From assembly GCA_014529385.2 (NCBI GenBank), contig CM043957.1, forward strand, positions 83,053,881 to 83,117,880: a DNA stretch of 64,000 nucleotides, in the 5' to 3' direction. The notes under the pieces were generated by a model. The model made no database searches. It had not been told where the DNA came from and saw nothing but the letters and a program-made list of their open reading frames with translations. A program made the translations under genes and the position numbers. This DNA is from Adiantum capillus-veneris. Lineage: Eukaryota > Streptophyta > Polypodiopsida > Polypodiales > Pteridaceae. The number at the start of each line of letters is the position of its first letter. Positions within the stretch are counted from its first letter, which is position 1. Positions 52,283-62,941 of the stretch are shown here, piece by piece.

Positions 52283-54334
52283 ATGAACAGAGGGCGAGGG
52301 CGTGGAGCTACCGCCAGAGTAAATGCCGCAGTAGTTCAACCAACTGTGGGTGATGAAGCAGTGGAGAGAGCAACCCTACATGTTGCAATTGACAATCCCA
52401 ATGGTTGCGAGCAATACGCAGTCATTCATACGCCAGGATCTCTCAGAGGTGAACAAGTTAACTTCCTTATAGATTGTGGCAGTACTCTTTCATTTCTTTC
52501 ACCCAGATGCATGAGAAAGCTTAAGCTAGATAAGTATCCGGCAAGCAAGCTAGTTGTCGAGTTAGCAAACGGCAAGGAGGTAGTATCTCAACACTCTGCA
52601 GGCAAAATTGACTTTGATTTAGGGGGACACCCGACTTCTGCCCAATTTCGAACCTTACCCTTAGGATTCTTTGATGGGATACTAGGGATGGACTGGCTAA
52701 AGCAAAATAGGGCCCACATACATTGTGCACAAGGGAATTTCACCTTTACAGATAACTTGGGTAATGAAGCCTTAATTCAGGGGGAAAATGGGAGACCTAA
52801 GGCTACTCTAGTTAAGGCCAGCAGACTTTTGAAGGGACTAAGGAAGGGTCAGCAAATATATGCAGTTAAACTCAATAAGGTGGACCAATCAGATACCTCA
52901 CTTCGACCAGACTGGCTGAGGGAGTATGATGACGTATTCCCCGAAGACCTTACGAATCTTCCACCACACAGAGAGGTAGATCATGAGATTGAGACTATCC
53001 CTGGGTGTGAACCTATCTCAAAAAGACCTTATAAAATGTCACTTCCGGAGGCCATCGAACTCAAAGAACAACTTAGGCAACTCATTGAGCAAGGATTCAT
53101 TCGACCCAGTACTTCTCCTTGGGGTGCTCCAGTTCTTTTCCAAAAGAAGAAGGATGGGACCTTAAGGCTATGCATAGACTATCGTGGACTGAACCAGGTA
53201 ACTGTCAAGAACAAGTATCCAATTCCAAGGATTGACGAACTTTTGGACAGACTCCACGACGCCAGAATATTTACAAAGATAGATCTAAGGTCAGGATATT
53301 ACCAAATCAGGATCAAGGAATCAGATATTCCAAAGACAGCTTTCAATACTAGGTATGGGCACTACGAATTCACAGTAATGTCTTTTGGTCTAACAAATGC
53401 TCCTGCAAGCTTCAATCGACTTATGCAGGATATTTTTAGACCTTACCTGGATGATTTTGTCTTGGTTTTCTTTGATGACATTCTAGTCTATTCTAAGAAT
53501 GAAGCAGATCACAAGGAACATGTTCGCAAAGTACTTGATCTCCTTCGAGAACACCAGCTTTACGCTAAGGAGAGCAAGTGCACTTTTTGCTCACCAAAGG
53601 TCAACTATCTTGGATTTGTCATTTCGGCTGAAGGGATTTCAGTAGACCCAGACAAAGTCAAGGACATCGTTGACTGGCCTCAACCATCCACTGTCAGCGA
53701 AGTAAGGGGATTTCTTGGAATAACGGGATGGTACAAGATTTTTGTCAAGGATTATGCACGTATTGCTGCACCTTTGACAGAACTCCTGAAGAAAGGAATG
53801 AGGATTGATTGGAAGACCGAGCACGAGTCTAGCTTTGCTAAGCTAAAAGAATTCTTGGTCTCAGCTCCTATTTTAAAGCTTCCAGACTTCAGTAAAGAAT
53901 TTGAAGTAGCGACAGACGCTAGTAAGTTTGCTCTAGGCGGAGTTCTTACTCAAGAAGGAAGACCGGTGGCGTATACTTCGCGAAAGCTGAGGGATCATGA
54001 GAAGAATTATCCCACTCATGATCTGGAACTTTTAGCAGTTATACATGCACTGAAGTTATGGAGACATTATCTTCTTGGACGCAAGTTTTAGTTGGTTACA
54101 GACCACAAGAGTTTAAAGTGGATTTTTACTCAACCCATTCTCAATATGCGACAACGGCGATGGATAGAGCTATTATAGGAATATGACCTCGACATAAAGT
54201 ATAGACCAGGGAAGGAAAACGCAGTTGCAGATGGTCTTAGCCGAAAATCGTTTCTCGGAGCTATCTCTATTCCAAATAACCCTATCTGGGATAGAATCCA
54301 AGAAGCATCCCTCGAAGATCCAGAGTACCAACAT
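52283..54334 (+). pseudogene. Inner element Pol: protease, RT, RNase H
   Basis: Same frame as Gag. Protease [17 protein letters not shown] with DCG at the active site (D(S/T)G usual). [63 protein letters not shown] with both aspartates at 53,474-53,479. RNase [44 protein letters not shown] at 54,089-54,091 and TAG at 54,176-54,178 (LL-stop-EYDLDIKY, Gln expected) interrupt it; RPGKENAVADGLSR follows. Apart from the stops all catalytic residues of RT and RNase H that I can check are in place. Confidence 0.9.
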
Positions 54335-55714
54335 ATGACTTCATTACTCCAGCAGAATAAGATGCTTGAAGCGAAAGATTACTCTCTTATGGGAGGATGT
54401 CTTTACTACAGACATAGACTCTGTGTACCCAGAGACCCAGCTTTAAAGAAGGCCATTCTATATGAAGCACACGATAGCCCTACATCCGGACACCCAGGCT
54501 ATGCTAAAACTCTTCACGCCGTCAGAAGGAGTTATTTCTAGTCTGGAATGAAAGGACAAATACTTCGCTATGTGAGGCAATGTCTTTCTTGTCAACGGAT
54601 AAAGGCCGAAAGGATCAAATTACCAGGGCAACTTCAACCTCTTGACATACCCCAGATGAAGTGGGAATGCATCAGTATGGATTTTGTTACAGGGTTACCT
54701 TCTACAGGAGGTTATGATTCTGTTTTCGTGGTTGTTGACATGCTCACAAAAGTGGCTCATCTAATACCCGTAAAGACGACCTTTACTGCTTCAGATGTTA
54801 GTCGGGTATTCATCAAGGAGATTTTTAGGTTACATGGTCTACCCAAGCCTATTGTCAGTGATAGAGATGCCAAGTTTACATCAAAATTTTGGACCTCTCT
54901 TTTCCAATCTATTGGGTCACAATTAGCCTTCAGCACAGCATATCATCCGCAGACTGATGGGCAAACCGAGAGAGTTAATCAAGTCATTGAGGACATTCTC
55001 AGAGCCTATTGTTCGCAAGAACCAAAGAAGTGGTTACAATATCTACCTTTGGTAGAATATGCTTATAACTCTTCCGAACACAGAAGCATTGGAATGTCAC
55101 CTTTCAAAGCTCTTTATGGACAGGACTGTTTAGCACCACTGAACTTTTCAGATCCAACCATCAGAGTAGAAGCCTCTAGAAAGATGTTAGAAGATATGGA
55201 AGCCCAGACTAGAGCCATTCGCCAGGACATTCAGGCAGCTCAGGATAGACAGAAGCACTATGCAGATAAGAATCGTTCGGAAAGGACTTTCAAGGAAGGA
55301 GATAAGGTTTTTCTACGAGTCCGACCTAAGAAAAGCAACTTATCGCTAGGCAGATATAAGAAGCTTAGCCCAAGATATTGTGGACCATTTGAGATCGTTA
55401 AGGTTATAAGTGACCATGCCTACAAGCTAAAGTTACCTGCAAACTTGAAGGTTCATGATGTATTCCATGTCAGCTTACTCAAACCCTATATTCCCAATCC
55501 CGATCAATTCCTGGACTCAAATCAGATAGTCATGCCAGCACAAGGAGTTCTCGAGCTCCAACCTGACTATGTACTTGAAACAAGAGGAAGGAAATTACGC
55601 AATAGAACTATCACAGAACATCTGGTAAAATGGAAGGATTACCTTGAAGAAGATGCAACTTGGGAAGACGAGTCGACTCTCTTAAAAGATTACCCAAACT
55701 CATTCTTGAGATGA
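54335..55714 (+). pseudogene. Inner element integrase and chromodomain
   Basis: Same frame, from MTSLLQQNKMLEAKDYSL. Zinc domain AHDSPTSGHPGYAKTLH..CLSCQRIK (HHCC), with TAG at 54,539-54,541 where Trp is expected (YF-stop-SGMKGQ). Core: SMDFVTGLPSTGG (D at 54,680), IVSDRDAKFTSKFW, HPQTDGQTERVNQV (E at 54,968), so DDE is complete. The GPY/F-type linker YCGPFEIVKVISDHAYKLKL, DVFHVSLLKPY follows. C-terminal chromodomain TEHLVKWKDYLEEDATWEDE at about 55,610-55,675, which in this group targets integration to particular chromatin. Confidence 0.9.
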
Positions 55715-55734
55715 GGACATCTCAAATTTTTCAC

Positions 55735-55745
55735 GTTGGGGAGGT
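55735..55745 (+). other. Polypurine tract of the inner element
   Basis: TTGGGGAGGT directly before the 3' LTR start TGTAAGG. Confidence 0.75.
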
Positions 55746-56409
55746 TGTAAGGTCTCTGACCCGATCACAAGAGCACCCTTGTACCACGAAATGAATACAA
55801 TGGAATGAGTTACTATTTTTAGCAGTTTTTCAGATTCTGTCAGTGCCATGATGTTTAGAATGTTATAAAGCTTGAAAATGTGAATTAAAATAAATTTTTT
55901 GAAAAATTTCCAAAAATAGTAAGTTTTTGGTCACCCGACCCGTCCAGTCTTGACCGTCTCGAAAATCTGCACCCGTACCCCAAATTTGAAAAAATGCATT
56001 TTCGGACCCCGGGGGCTGCTAAATATGGCAGGTACTCGGGCCAGTACGCCTTAGTTAGAGCTTCGTGTGGCAATTTACGGCATCAAAATCCGATTCGTAT
56101 GACCCGTTTTAGCCTAGAACCAAATTTCCTAAAAATTGTCCGGGGAGGCACCGAGGGCCCGGGACTGTGTGGGAACAGGTCCCAGGCCACTCCAGATCAG
56201 CTTTAGCAGCTAGGGGGCGCCCTCTTGCTTTGTGGGAGTCTTGGGAAAGCTGCCAAGCCTGCAACTCAGTCTTAGAACCAGTTAACCAAGCCAACCTGAC
56301 ACTTGGTGGGCAGAGAACTGGACTTGCCATGCTTAACTGGAGAAGCTCCCAGATGCATTTAGCAACCCAGATCGGATTTTCAGCCTGTAGGAGCCTATTT
56401 AAAGACCTG

Positions 56410-56446
<37 letters not shown>

Positions 56447-58499
56447 ATGATCACACATACACACAGTGCATACACTCACACCCACACACATTGGGGAGGT
56501 GCTGCCGAATCACACACCGATTGAAGAGGAAGCTAGGAGGGAGGTGCTGCCGAATTTTGATCTCAAGAAGCTCGATTAGATCAGAAAATCGAGAAGATTA
56601 CCAGCTTTTAATCACGGTATCGACAGTTTAATTATTGCTATCTGTAAATTCTTTTCTCTACCATCTAAATTCCTTGTCTATTATGCCTATTCCTAGTCGA
56701 AAATCTCTATGACTACTCTCTAAATTCTCCGTATTCGTACTCTATTATGTAATCATCATTCCATAGCTGAATTATCAGCCATTCTTCACTCTCGAATTAA
56801 TGATTAGAGCATAATTATCAGAATCTTCTCTCTCTAGATAGCATAGCAATTAATCGGTAAGCTAGTATTTGTGCAGATTGAAGAGAATCACTAATGAATT
56901 CATTTTTCTTATGCATTAAGACGTAATTAAGGAGAAATTAATCCGTCATTAAGTCTCTACGAATTGGTTTTTCCTCACACATATGCATAGGGTAAATCTG
57001 CATCATCAAATTGCTAGGAAATAGTTTAATCATACTTAATCCAATTCTCTGGTAATTCTAATAGTGAAATCTTAATTATTCTTGATCATGCAAGCCGAAT
57101 AATTATCTTAGAGCCGGTTCCCATAGGATTATGTGCCATCCTTAATGATTGCTTAGGAAAGAAATCTAGACTCTCATATAGGAGGGATTAATTGATGTCA
57201 CTAATCTACCCATTGGACTGTTATGATGCCTGTGAACCTTAGCTCTTTCTCCAAGCTAATCATTTAAAGTAGTGAGAAATGGCCCCGGTTAAGAGGACGC
57301 GCTTCGGGGGTGCCCATGATCGCGAAGCAGGAACGAGCAATGTCAACGGAAAGGGGAAGGCTCCCATGGAAGAGCAAATACCGGCCATCTCACGGGCCAT
57401 CGATGAAGAAGTGGAAGAGGTAGATCATATTTTTTTTCAAGTTGTTTAAATTAACATTGCATACGCTAGTTAGGAATGCTCATATCCCCAAACATGTTGG
57501 AGAAATCCGACGGAAACCCCGGCATTGAAATCATTATACATTAAGTTCTAAAGTAGGAAGGTAATGTTTGATGGGTATGCTGTTTGCAAGAGGAAAGAAT
57601 GTTTGCTAGGGAAAATTTAGCTCGACATGTTCATTTTATTTCCAATGTTGAATCAGTCCTGACCCCCCTACTGATCACAGGGGGCAGAGTTCCTCGTTAG
57701 GACTCTTGAATCCACGATATGCTTTCTATGCGGTGGATACCCACGACTTGCTTTCTATGCGGTGGGAACCCACGTCTTGCTTTCTATGCGGTGGGAGTGT
57801 CCATGACGTGCTTTCTATGCGGTGGACATACCTACTTGTATGGGCAGCTAGGCGACAACGGGAGGAGTGAACTCTCGCTGGAGGGGGGATGTTGTACCTC
57901 CAGAACATTGGAATTTTTATGAATAAGTTTGAGTAGAATTTTTACTAGAATTCTGTCTTGGTGTTGTTTGCAATACTGGTTGAAGGGCTGTTTTAACGAA
58001 CCATGTGATTCGGAATTAAACAAGGAATATTTATGTTGAACAACCTTTGTGGTAGTAACTAGGTCACACGATGAAGTGTGAGTGTGGGGGTGGAAAGTGG
58101 GGGCTTGGCTCAGGTTGCCAATGCCTATGAGAAGGGCGGTCCCGATTGGTCGGGAACTCTCTGTCCCCATAAGTGCTTACTCGATATTAGTAACGCTCAT
58201 TGCCCCTAGAGCGGGGAATTCTCGAGAGTACGTGCCTCTGAAACATGGGGAAAAAGGCACTCGAGGTTTCTCTCCTTTTGGAAGGTGGGTCATAGGATCG
58301 CTAGATAGTTTAAGTACGCTTCCCCTGCGAGGTGGAGCTAGATCTCTTTGCTAGTAGGCTCGAACTCGACTCACTTTGTGATGAGAGATCGTCCGCTAGT
58401 CAAACCCTGAACCATTTTGTTTGCTTCCGCTATAGATCTAGTGGCCACCAGGTTTACCATCAGATCCGTTGTTTGATACGACGGGGTGGGGACCTCACA
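55746..58499 (+). repeat. 3' LTR of the inner element (2,754 bp)
   Basis: Nearly identical to the 5' LTR. Differences: shorter AC tract, a loss of about 30 bp at 56,893 (the TTGTAATCACTCATTAAC block of the 5' LTR), and about twenty point changes, three of them clustered in the exon candidate at 57,369-57,411. Followed by the duplicated AGTCC. Confidence 0.95.
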
Positions 58500-58517
58500 A
58501 GTCCATTCTGAAAAAAA

Positions 58518-58541
58518 AGACATCCTACACGTAGGATGTCT
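58518..58541. repeat. Palindrome site 3 (CACG centre)
   Basis: AGACATCCTACA then CGTAGGATGTCT; one substitution in the centre. Confidence 0.95.
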
Positions 58542-58807
58542 CCAGGGCACTTTTGGCAGGGAATTTGGGAAAACTGAGGTTACCAGTGGGTTCAGAGGGT
58601 AGGTTTTACCGTAGTAACATATTGACTTGGGTGTTTTTCCCTATTTTTGTAAACCAAAAGCCAAAAGGCGGAGTCAAAAAACGTAAAATTTCAGAAAAGG
58701 CTTTAATTGAGTGATTTTTGCATGTTTTTGCAATTGTGAAGCATACTTGCACTTGCTGAGAGCATAAGGAAGCATCAGGGACACTTCAGTCTCATAAAAT
58801 CAGTAGT

Positions 58808-58831
58808 AGACATCCTACGCGTAGGATGTCT
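58808..58831. repeat. Palindrome site 4 (perfect)
   Basis: Perfect 24-bp inverted repeat, 290 bp after site 3. Confidence 0.95.
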
Positions 58832-58967
58832 ATAGGGTGATCTGGGCACTTTTTTGAAAATCTGAGGTTACCAGTGTGTTTAAAAGGTAGGTTCTACCCT
58901 ATTTTCACTTGGAAAGTGGAAATTTGACAAAATTTTGACAGATCAAAGCCAAAAGATGAGAATTGCC

Positions 58968-59027
58968 AGACATCCTACCCAAATTGTGCCAAGGCATAAT
59001 TTTTGAGACCAAACCATAGGATGACTC
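58968..59027. repeat. Palindrome site 5 (halves separated)
   Basis: Left half AGACATCCTAC at 58,968; a decayed right half CATAGGATG-ACTCC near 59,015. The two arms are about 35 bp apart. Confidence 0.6.
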
Positions 59028-59248
59028 CAAAGGCATGTTCTAAATGTTGTATTGAGTGCATGTGATAAATTTCATCTCATTTGGGTCAGTGAAAGGAAGA
59101 TTGAACAGACTTTAGCATTTTGATTGAAAAAGGCAAGAACAGCTAGTTTTGGGGTCTTTTGACATCCAAATTAAAATCTAAGCATAGCATTGGGTTACTA
59201 ACATCAAGGGGAAGATGTGGGACAAGTCTGGGGTCAAACATGCCAAAA

Positions 59249-59272
59249 AGACATCCTACGCGTAGGATGTCT
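59249..59272. repeat. Palindrome site 6 (perfect)
   Basis: Perfect 24-bp inverted repeat. Confidence 0.95.
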
Positions 59273-59372
59273 TCTATGTGATTTTGGACCTAAACAAAAT
59301 TCTGAGCATACCGCAGTGATCAACACCTTAAGGAGAGTATGTGGTCCAAATTTGGGTTCATTCTAACCAAAA

Positions 59373-59396
59373 AGACATCCTACGCTTAGGATCTCT
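59373..59396. repeat. Palindrome site 7 (two mismatches)
   Basis: AGACATCCTACG then CTTAGGATCTCT; 124 bp after site 6. Confidence 0.9.
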
Positions 59397-59656
59397 ACTG
59401 CATAATTCTGAAACCAAAATTCTATTCTGACCATACCATGCTGTCATATAGACTTAGATAAGCCTCCTAGGCAAATTTGGTCCAATTTGGAGTTGATTTG
59501 AATTAGGAATTCATCAGAACAGACATCAAGCTTTTGGAAAAGATTCTTGATCATTTGACCAACCTATAGGTGTCAGAATCAAAAATTAAAAATAGCTGTG
59601 AGTTTAGCACATCTAGGGGAAGCTACAGTACAAGTTTGAGCTGAAACAGAGCAAAA

Positions 59657-59680
59657 AGATATCCTACGCGTAGGATGTCT
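59657..59680. repeat. Palindrome site 8 (one mismatch)
   Basis: AGATATCCTACG then the intact right half. Confidence 0.95.
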
Positions 59681-59816
59681 CTTGGATCATAAAGTGGTCA
59701 AAATTCTACTTTGGCCATATAGGGAGGTTCTAAGTGTCTCAAGGATTCCACAACTTTTTTCAAAAGTGAATTTGGACCTTGTTTGGCCTTTTTACCAAGC
59801 AAAGACAGGAATTGTC

Positions 59817-59827
59817 AGACATCCTAC
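59817..59827. repeat. Palindrome site 9 (left half only)
   Basis: AGACATCCTAC with no right arm nearby; at the expected spacing in the array. Confidence 0.7.
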
Positions 59828-59961
59828 TCTGGGAGTGCACTAGAAGCTCTTGCAGCCTAAATCTTGACCTATTGGCATCCAAATTCAATTTTGAGTATAC
59901 TATTGGGTTGCTGAGCACTAGGAGAATCTTGGGATCAAGTTTGGACAAAATCTGAGCAGTT

Positions 59962-59985
59962 AGACATCCTACACGTAGGATGTCT
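59962..59985. repeat. Palindrome site 10 (CACG centre)
   Basis: Same variant as site 3. Confidence 0.95.
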
Positions 59986-60086
59986 CCAGCTTGATTTAGG
60001 ACTCCAAATCAACCTATGAGCACACCACTGTGATCAGCACATCAAGGAGAAGCTGGGGTGAAAATTTCAAGTCATTCTGAGCAAAA

Positions 60087-60110
60087 AGACATCCTACGCG
60101 TAGGATGTCT
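60087..60110. repeat. Palindrome site 11 (perfect)
   Basis: Perfect 24-bp inverted repeat, 125 bp after site 10. Confidence 0.95.
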
Positions 60111-60210
60111 CAAGGCCATTTTTAGGCCCAAATGAAATTCTGAGCATACAATCGTGTTGCTGGACTTAAGGGGAGTCTCTGGACCAAATTTTGTTAAATT
60201 CTGAGCATAT

Positions 60211-60234
60211 AGACATCCTACGCGTAGGATGTCT
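60211..60234. repeat. Palindrome site 12 (perfect)
   Basis: Perfect 24-bp inverted repeat, 124 bp after site 11; the last before gag. Confidence 0.95.
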
Positions 60235-60711
60235 CTAGGCCAGTTTTAGGGTCCAAATGTACTTTTGACCATACAGGAGTGTTCATAGTTTCACACAGAT
60301 CCCAAATCTTCTTTTAAAATTGGATTTGGACTCATTTTGACCAGTCTAAACTGCATTTCACTGTTTTGGCCATAACTTTCACAAACGGTATCGAATCGAA
60401 AAAGTTTTTATATCAAAACATAGCCTGAGAGCGACTCTACAGATCTTAGAGCAAAACTTGAACTAAATGTATACCAATGGCAACCATTTAGCATGCCAAT
60501 GGCAACTATGTAGTTCAACTTTGAAAAAAACGCCGTTTGAGGCCTCAAAATACATCCGCAAGTTAGGGGTGTCTAAAAGCGACAATTTGCGAGAATTGTG
60601 ACAAAACGGTTGCAGTTTCGGACATAGTTTCGACTTTTCCCTAACCAAAGAACTTGAACACAGTGGACTAAGTCTACTTGAACCAAGCAAAAGCTCTTAA
60701 GCCCAGAAATC

Positions 60712-61583
60712 ATGTCTACCCTAGATTCAAACGAAGCTTACACAAGCTTGGAGATCCCGACGATAGAGGAATATCCTCCCACAATGGATCTTCCAAACTT
60801 GCAATTGATAAAGATCCATCTTGTTGAGAGAGTTTGGATGATTGGTCATGAGAGTGAAGGAGTATATAGATACATTGACGACAATGAGGTCAATCTTTAT
60901 AAGTGCTCAGATCCATACCTAGAAGAGATAACGGATTACAAGCTCTTATATGTCTACACATACGGAGTTGACTGTCAATGGAGATCTATAGTTGTCGACA
61001 AGTATGGACGAGAATACAGAGTTGTAGAAAGCACAGATCCACAGACTGTACTAGAAAGAGGTGGATATTTGGTCAATGAAGGACCACAAATGCCTCCACC
61101 AAACACGAGAATTCCTAAAGGAATTCCAAGAAGAGAGCCACCAGGATTCCCTTCAAGAGAGATAAAGAGAGAAGGATTGGGAGAGTCTTCGGTTAGACTT
61201 GTAGACAATCGACGAGTTAGACCATCCCAAGTCCAGAAATGGGTAAACAGAAAATACTCCGGAGATAAAGATCCGAGAGATCACGTAACGGCTTTTAGAA
61301 GAGTGATTAGAGCAGAGGAAGTTTCAGATTTTGCAACACAATTTGCGGGATTTGGATTGACTCTAGAAGATGATGCAGCTACATGGTTCGATTCGGTGGA
61401 AAAATGGGATTTGAGACCCTAGATGAGCTGTTTGAGGAGTTTATTGAAGAATTCTCGCCAAAAGGCATTGCTCACAACACGGTCTTGCAAATCCATAGAT
61501 TCAAACAGAAAGAGAATGAATCAGTACGCAAAGCATCATTACGGCTCAAGAGATATGTTAAGCTTTGTCGGAGAGCGGAATGA
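60712..61583 (+). pseudogene. Outer element Gag, N-terminal and core
   Basis: ATG 60,712 (MSTLDSNEAYTSLEIPTIEE). The core begins PSQVQKWVNRKYSGDKDPRD and FAGFGLTLEDDAATWFDSVE, then a frameshift near 61,400 moves to DELFEEFIEEFSPKGIAHNT, HRFKQKENESVRKASLRLKR, the end of the Retrotrans_gag domain. TGA at 61,581-61,583 stops that frame. The about 150-residue N-terminal part before the core is not recognised. Confidence 0.8.
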
Positions 61584-61601
61584 CCTACGCAAGCACGACT
61601 G

Positions 61602-62941
61602 ATGCTGATCTTTATCCAGGTAATGAGACATGCGGGCCTTCAGAAGGATCTGCATATGATACGGAGGATGACGCTAAACGAGTTGATCAAAGAAGATCTT
61701 TATCTAGTGGATAACTGTGAGGCATACAAAGAAAAGGACTTAAAGAGTCAAGGAGATGACACATCCTCTCAGCACAGTGTTTTACAGATAAGTGAGTCCA
61801 TTGCCAAGCCAACGACACCTATTGATAAAGAAAAGCTTGTCGACGACTTGGTCAAGAGGTTGATTCCTCTTGTAAGGTCTGATTCGGGAGAGCCGAAGTG
61901 GTGTGAAATTGAGAGAAAATGGACGAACCATATGGGGGAAGAGTGCTATTATAACATGGAAAATGCTAGGGAGAGGTATGTACAACCTGTTCCAGAAGCA
62001 CCTACTCCACCTAGATACATTACGGGGAATGCACCAAGACCAGTAGGAGTTTTAAGGCCACAACTTGTCTTAGGACAACAACCTCCGCTGCCAGGTGCTA
62101 GAATGCCGGTAGACATGAGATACATGCCAATGATGGAAGCATCAAATAAACCAACTCCAGTACCAGCTACAATGTGGTATAGAAACCAAAGTGATTACTA
62201 CCCTTCGGAGCAACAAAATGTGAGAGAAACACATGGAGTGGTGAGGCCGGTACAACCTCCACCTCCTGGGTTTCAGTCGAAAGAAAGAAGGTATGAAATG
62301 GACGAAAGGACATTGCGATTCATTGCAAATAGCGGCTTATCTAGGTCAAAGCTTGCTTATAGCCAAGAGGAAATGCTAAAAGAATCTCCTCAACCAGAGA
62401 TAGATTGTCACAAAAGTCATGACAACCACTTGGTCAAAGAATGTCCTCATACGGAGATCACTGAAGTAAATGCCTATTATCTTGAGTGTGGCATCTCTCA
62501 CTTGATCCCCGATTTCTCGAAAAACCCAAACCAAATTAGGAAAATCACGACAAATGTATTAGGGATTGTTCAGCTACCTAGTAGCTCAGAAAATGAAATG
62601 TCGTACCAGTTCAAGTGGTTACGAGAGCACAAGCTCAAAAGAAAACTGATGAGAATCCAGAGACAAAGAACACGGAAAGTGATACGAGTCCAAAGACAGA
62701 TGATGGACCAAAGACAGACGCACCTAGTCAGAAAACCAAGAGCAAACGAAATAGTTGGAAAGCTAGAAAGACTAGGATGAAAGCACGCAGGGAACGAGAG
62801 CAAAAATCCCTAGCTAAGAAGCTTACCGAAGCTGAAAAGAAGATAAAACAACATGAGGAAAAGGAGGCACCTTCTCTTACACAGATGGTTAAACCTCTAG
62901 AAGAACCATCCATGGATGAGAAACCGAGAAGTGCTAGTTAA
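61602..62941 (+). pseudogene. Outer element Gag C-part with two degenerate zinc knuckles
   Basis: Frame 61,602-62,780 continues Gag (LNELIKEDLYLVDNCEAYKE, then a Pro-rich stretch EAPTPPRYITGNAPRPVG). CHKSHDNHLVKEC and, after 13 residues, YLECGISHLIPDF look like two C-X2-C-X3-H-X4-C knuckles that have lost Cys residues. A shift near 62,640 leads to a charged, probably coiled-coil segment (RMKARREREQKSLAKKLTEA, EKKIKQHEEKE) ending in TAA at 62,939. Confidence 0.7.

Larger units (their letters stand above)
47802..58499 (+). mobile_element. Young chromodomain Ty3/gypsy element (inner element), 10.7 kb, both ends intact
   Basis: LTRs 47,802-50,626 and 55,746-58,499, both TGTAAGGTC..CCTCACA, flanked by perfect target duplications AGTCC (47,797-47,801 and 58,500-58,504). 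PBS for tRNA-iMet, an extra leader frame, then a single gag-pol frame 51,455-55,714 with protease, RT, RNase H, integrase and chromodomain. I counted about twenty substitutions between the LTRs apart from microsatellite length and one deletion of about 30 bp, so insertion is recent. Five in-frame stops disable it. Confidence 0.95.
58505..60711 (+). repeat. Outer element leader, right part: degenerate tandem array with palindromes
   Basis: No gene. Made of diverged units of roughly 124-160 bp or about 285 bp that share phrases such as TTCTGAGCAAAAAG, GAGGTTACCAGTG, CTAAGGGGAGTCT and TGGACCAAATTT, each normally with one palindrome. Units end about 160 bp before a region (60,360-60,711) without repeats that leads to gag. 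Confidence 0.8.

Noticed and set aside
47242-60234. CRISPR-like array
   Set aside because: Repeats are palindromic and embedded in larger diverged units, spacing is uneven, there are no cas genes, and the DNA is a plant retrotransposon.
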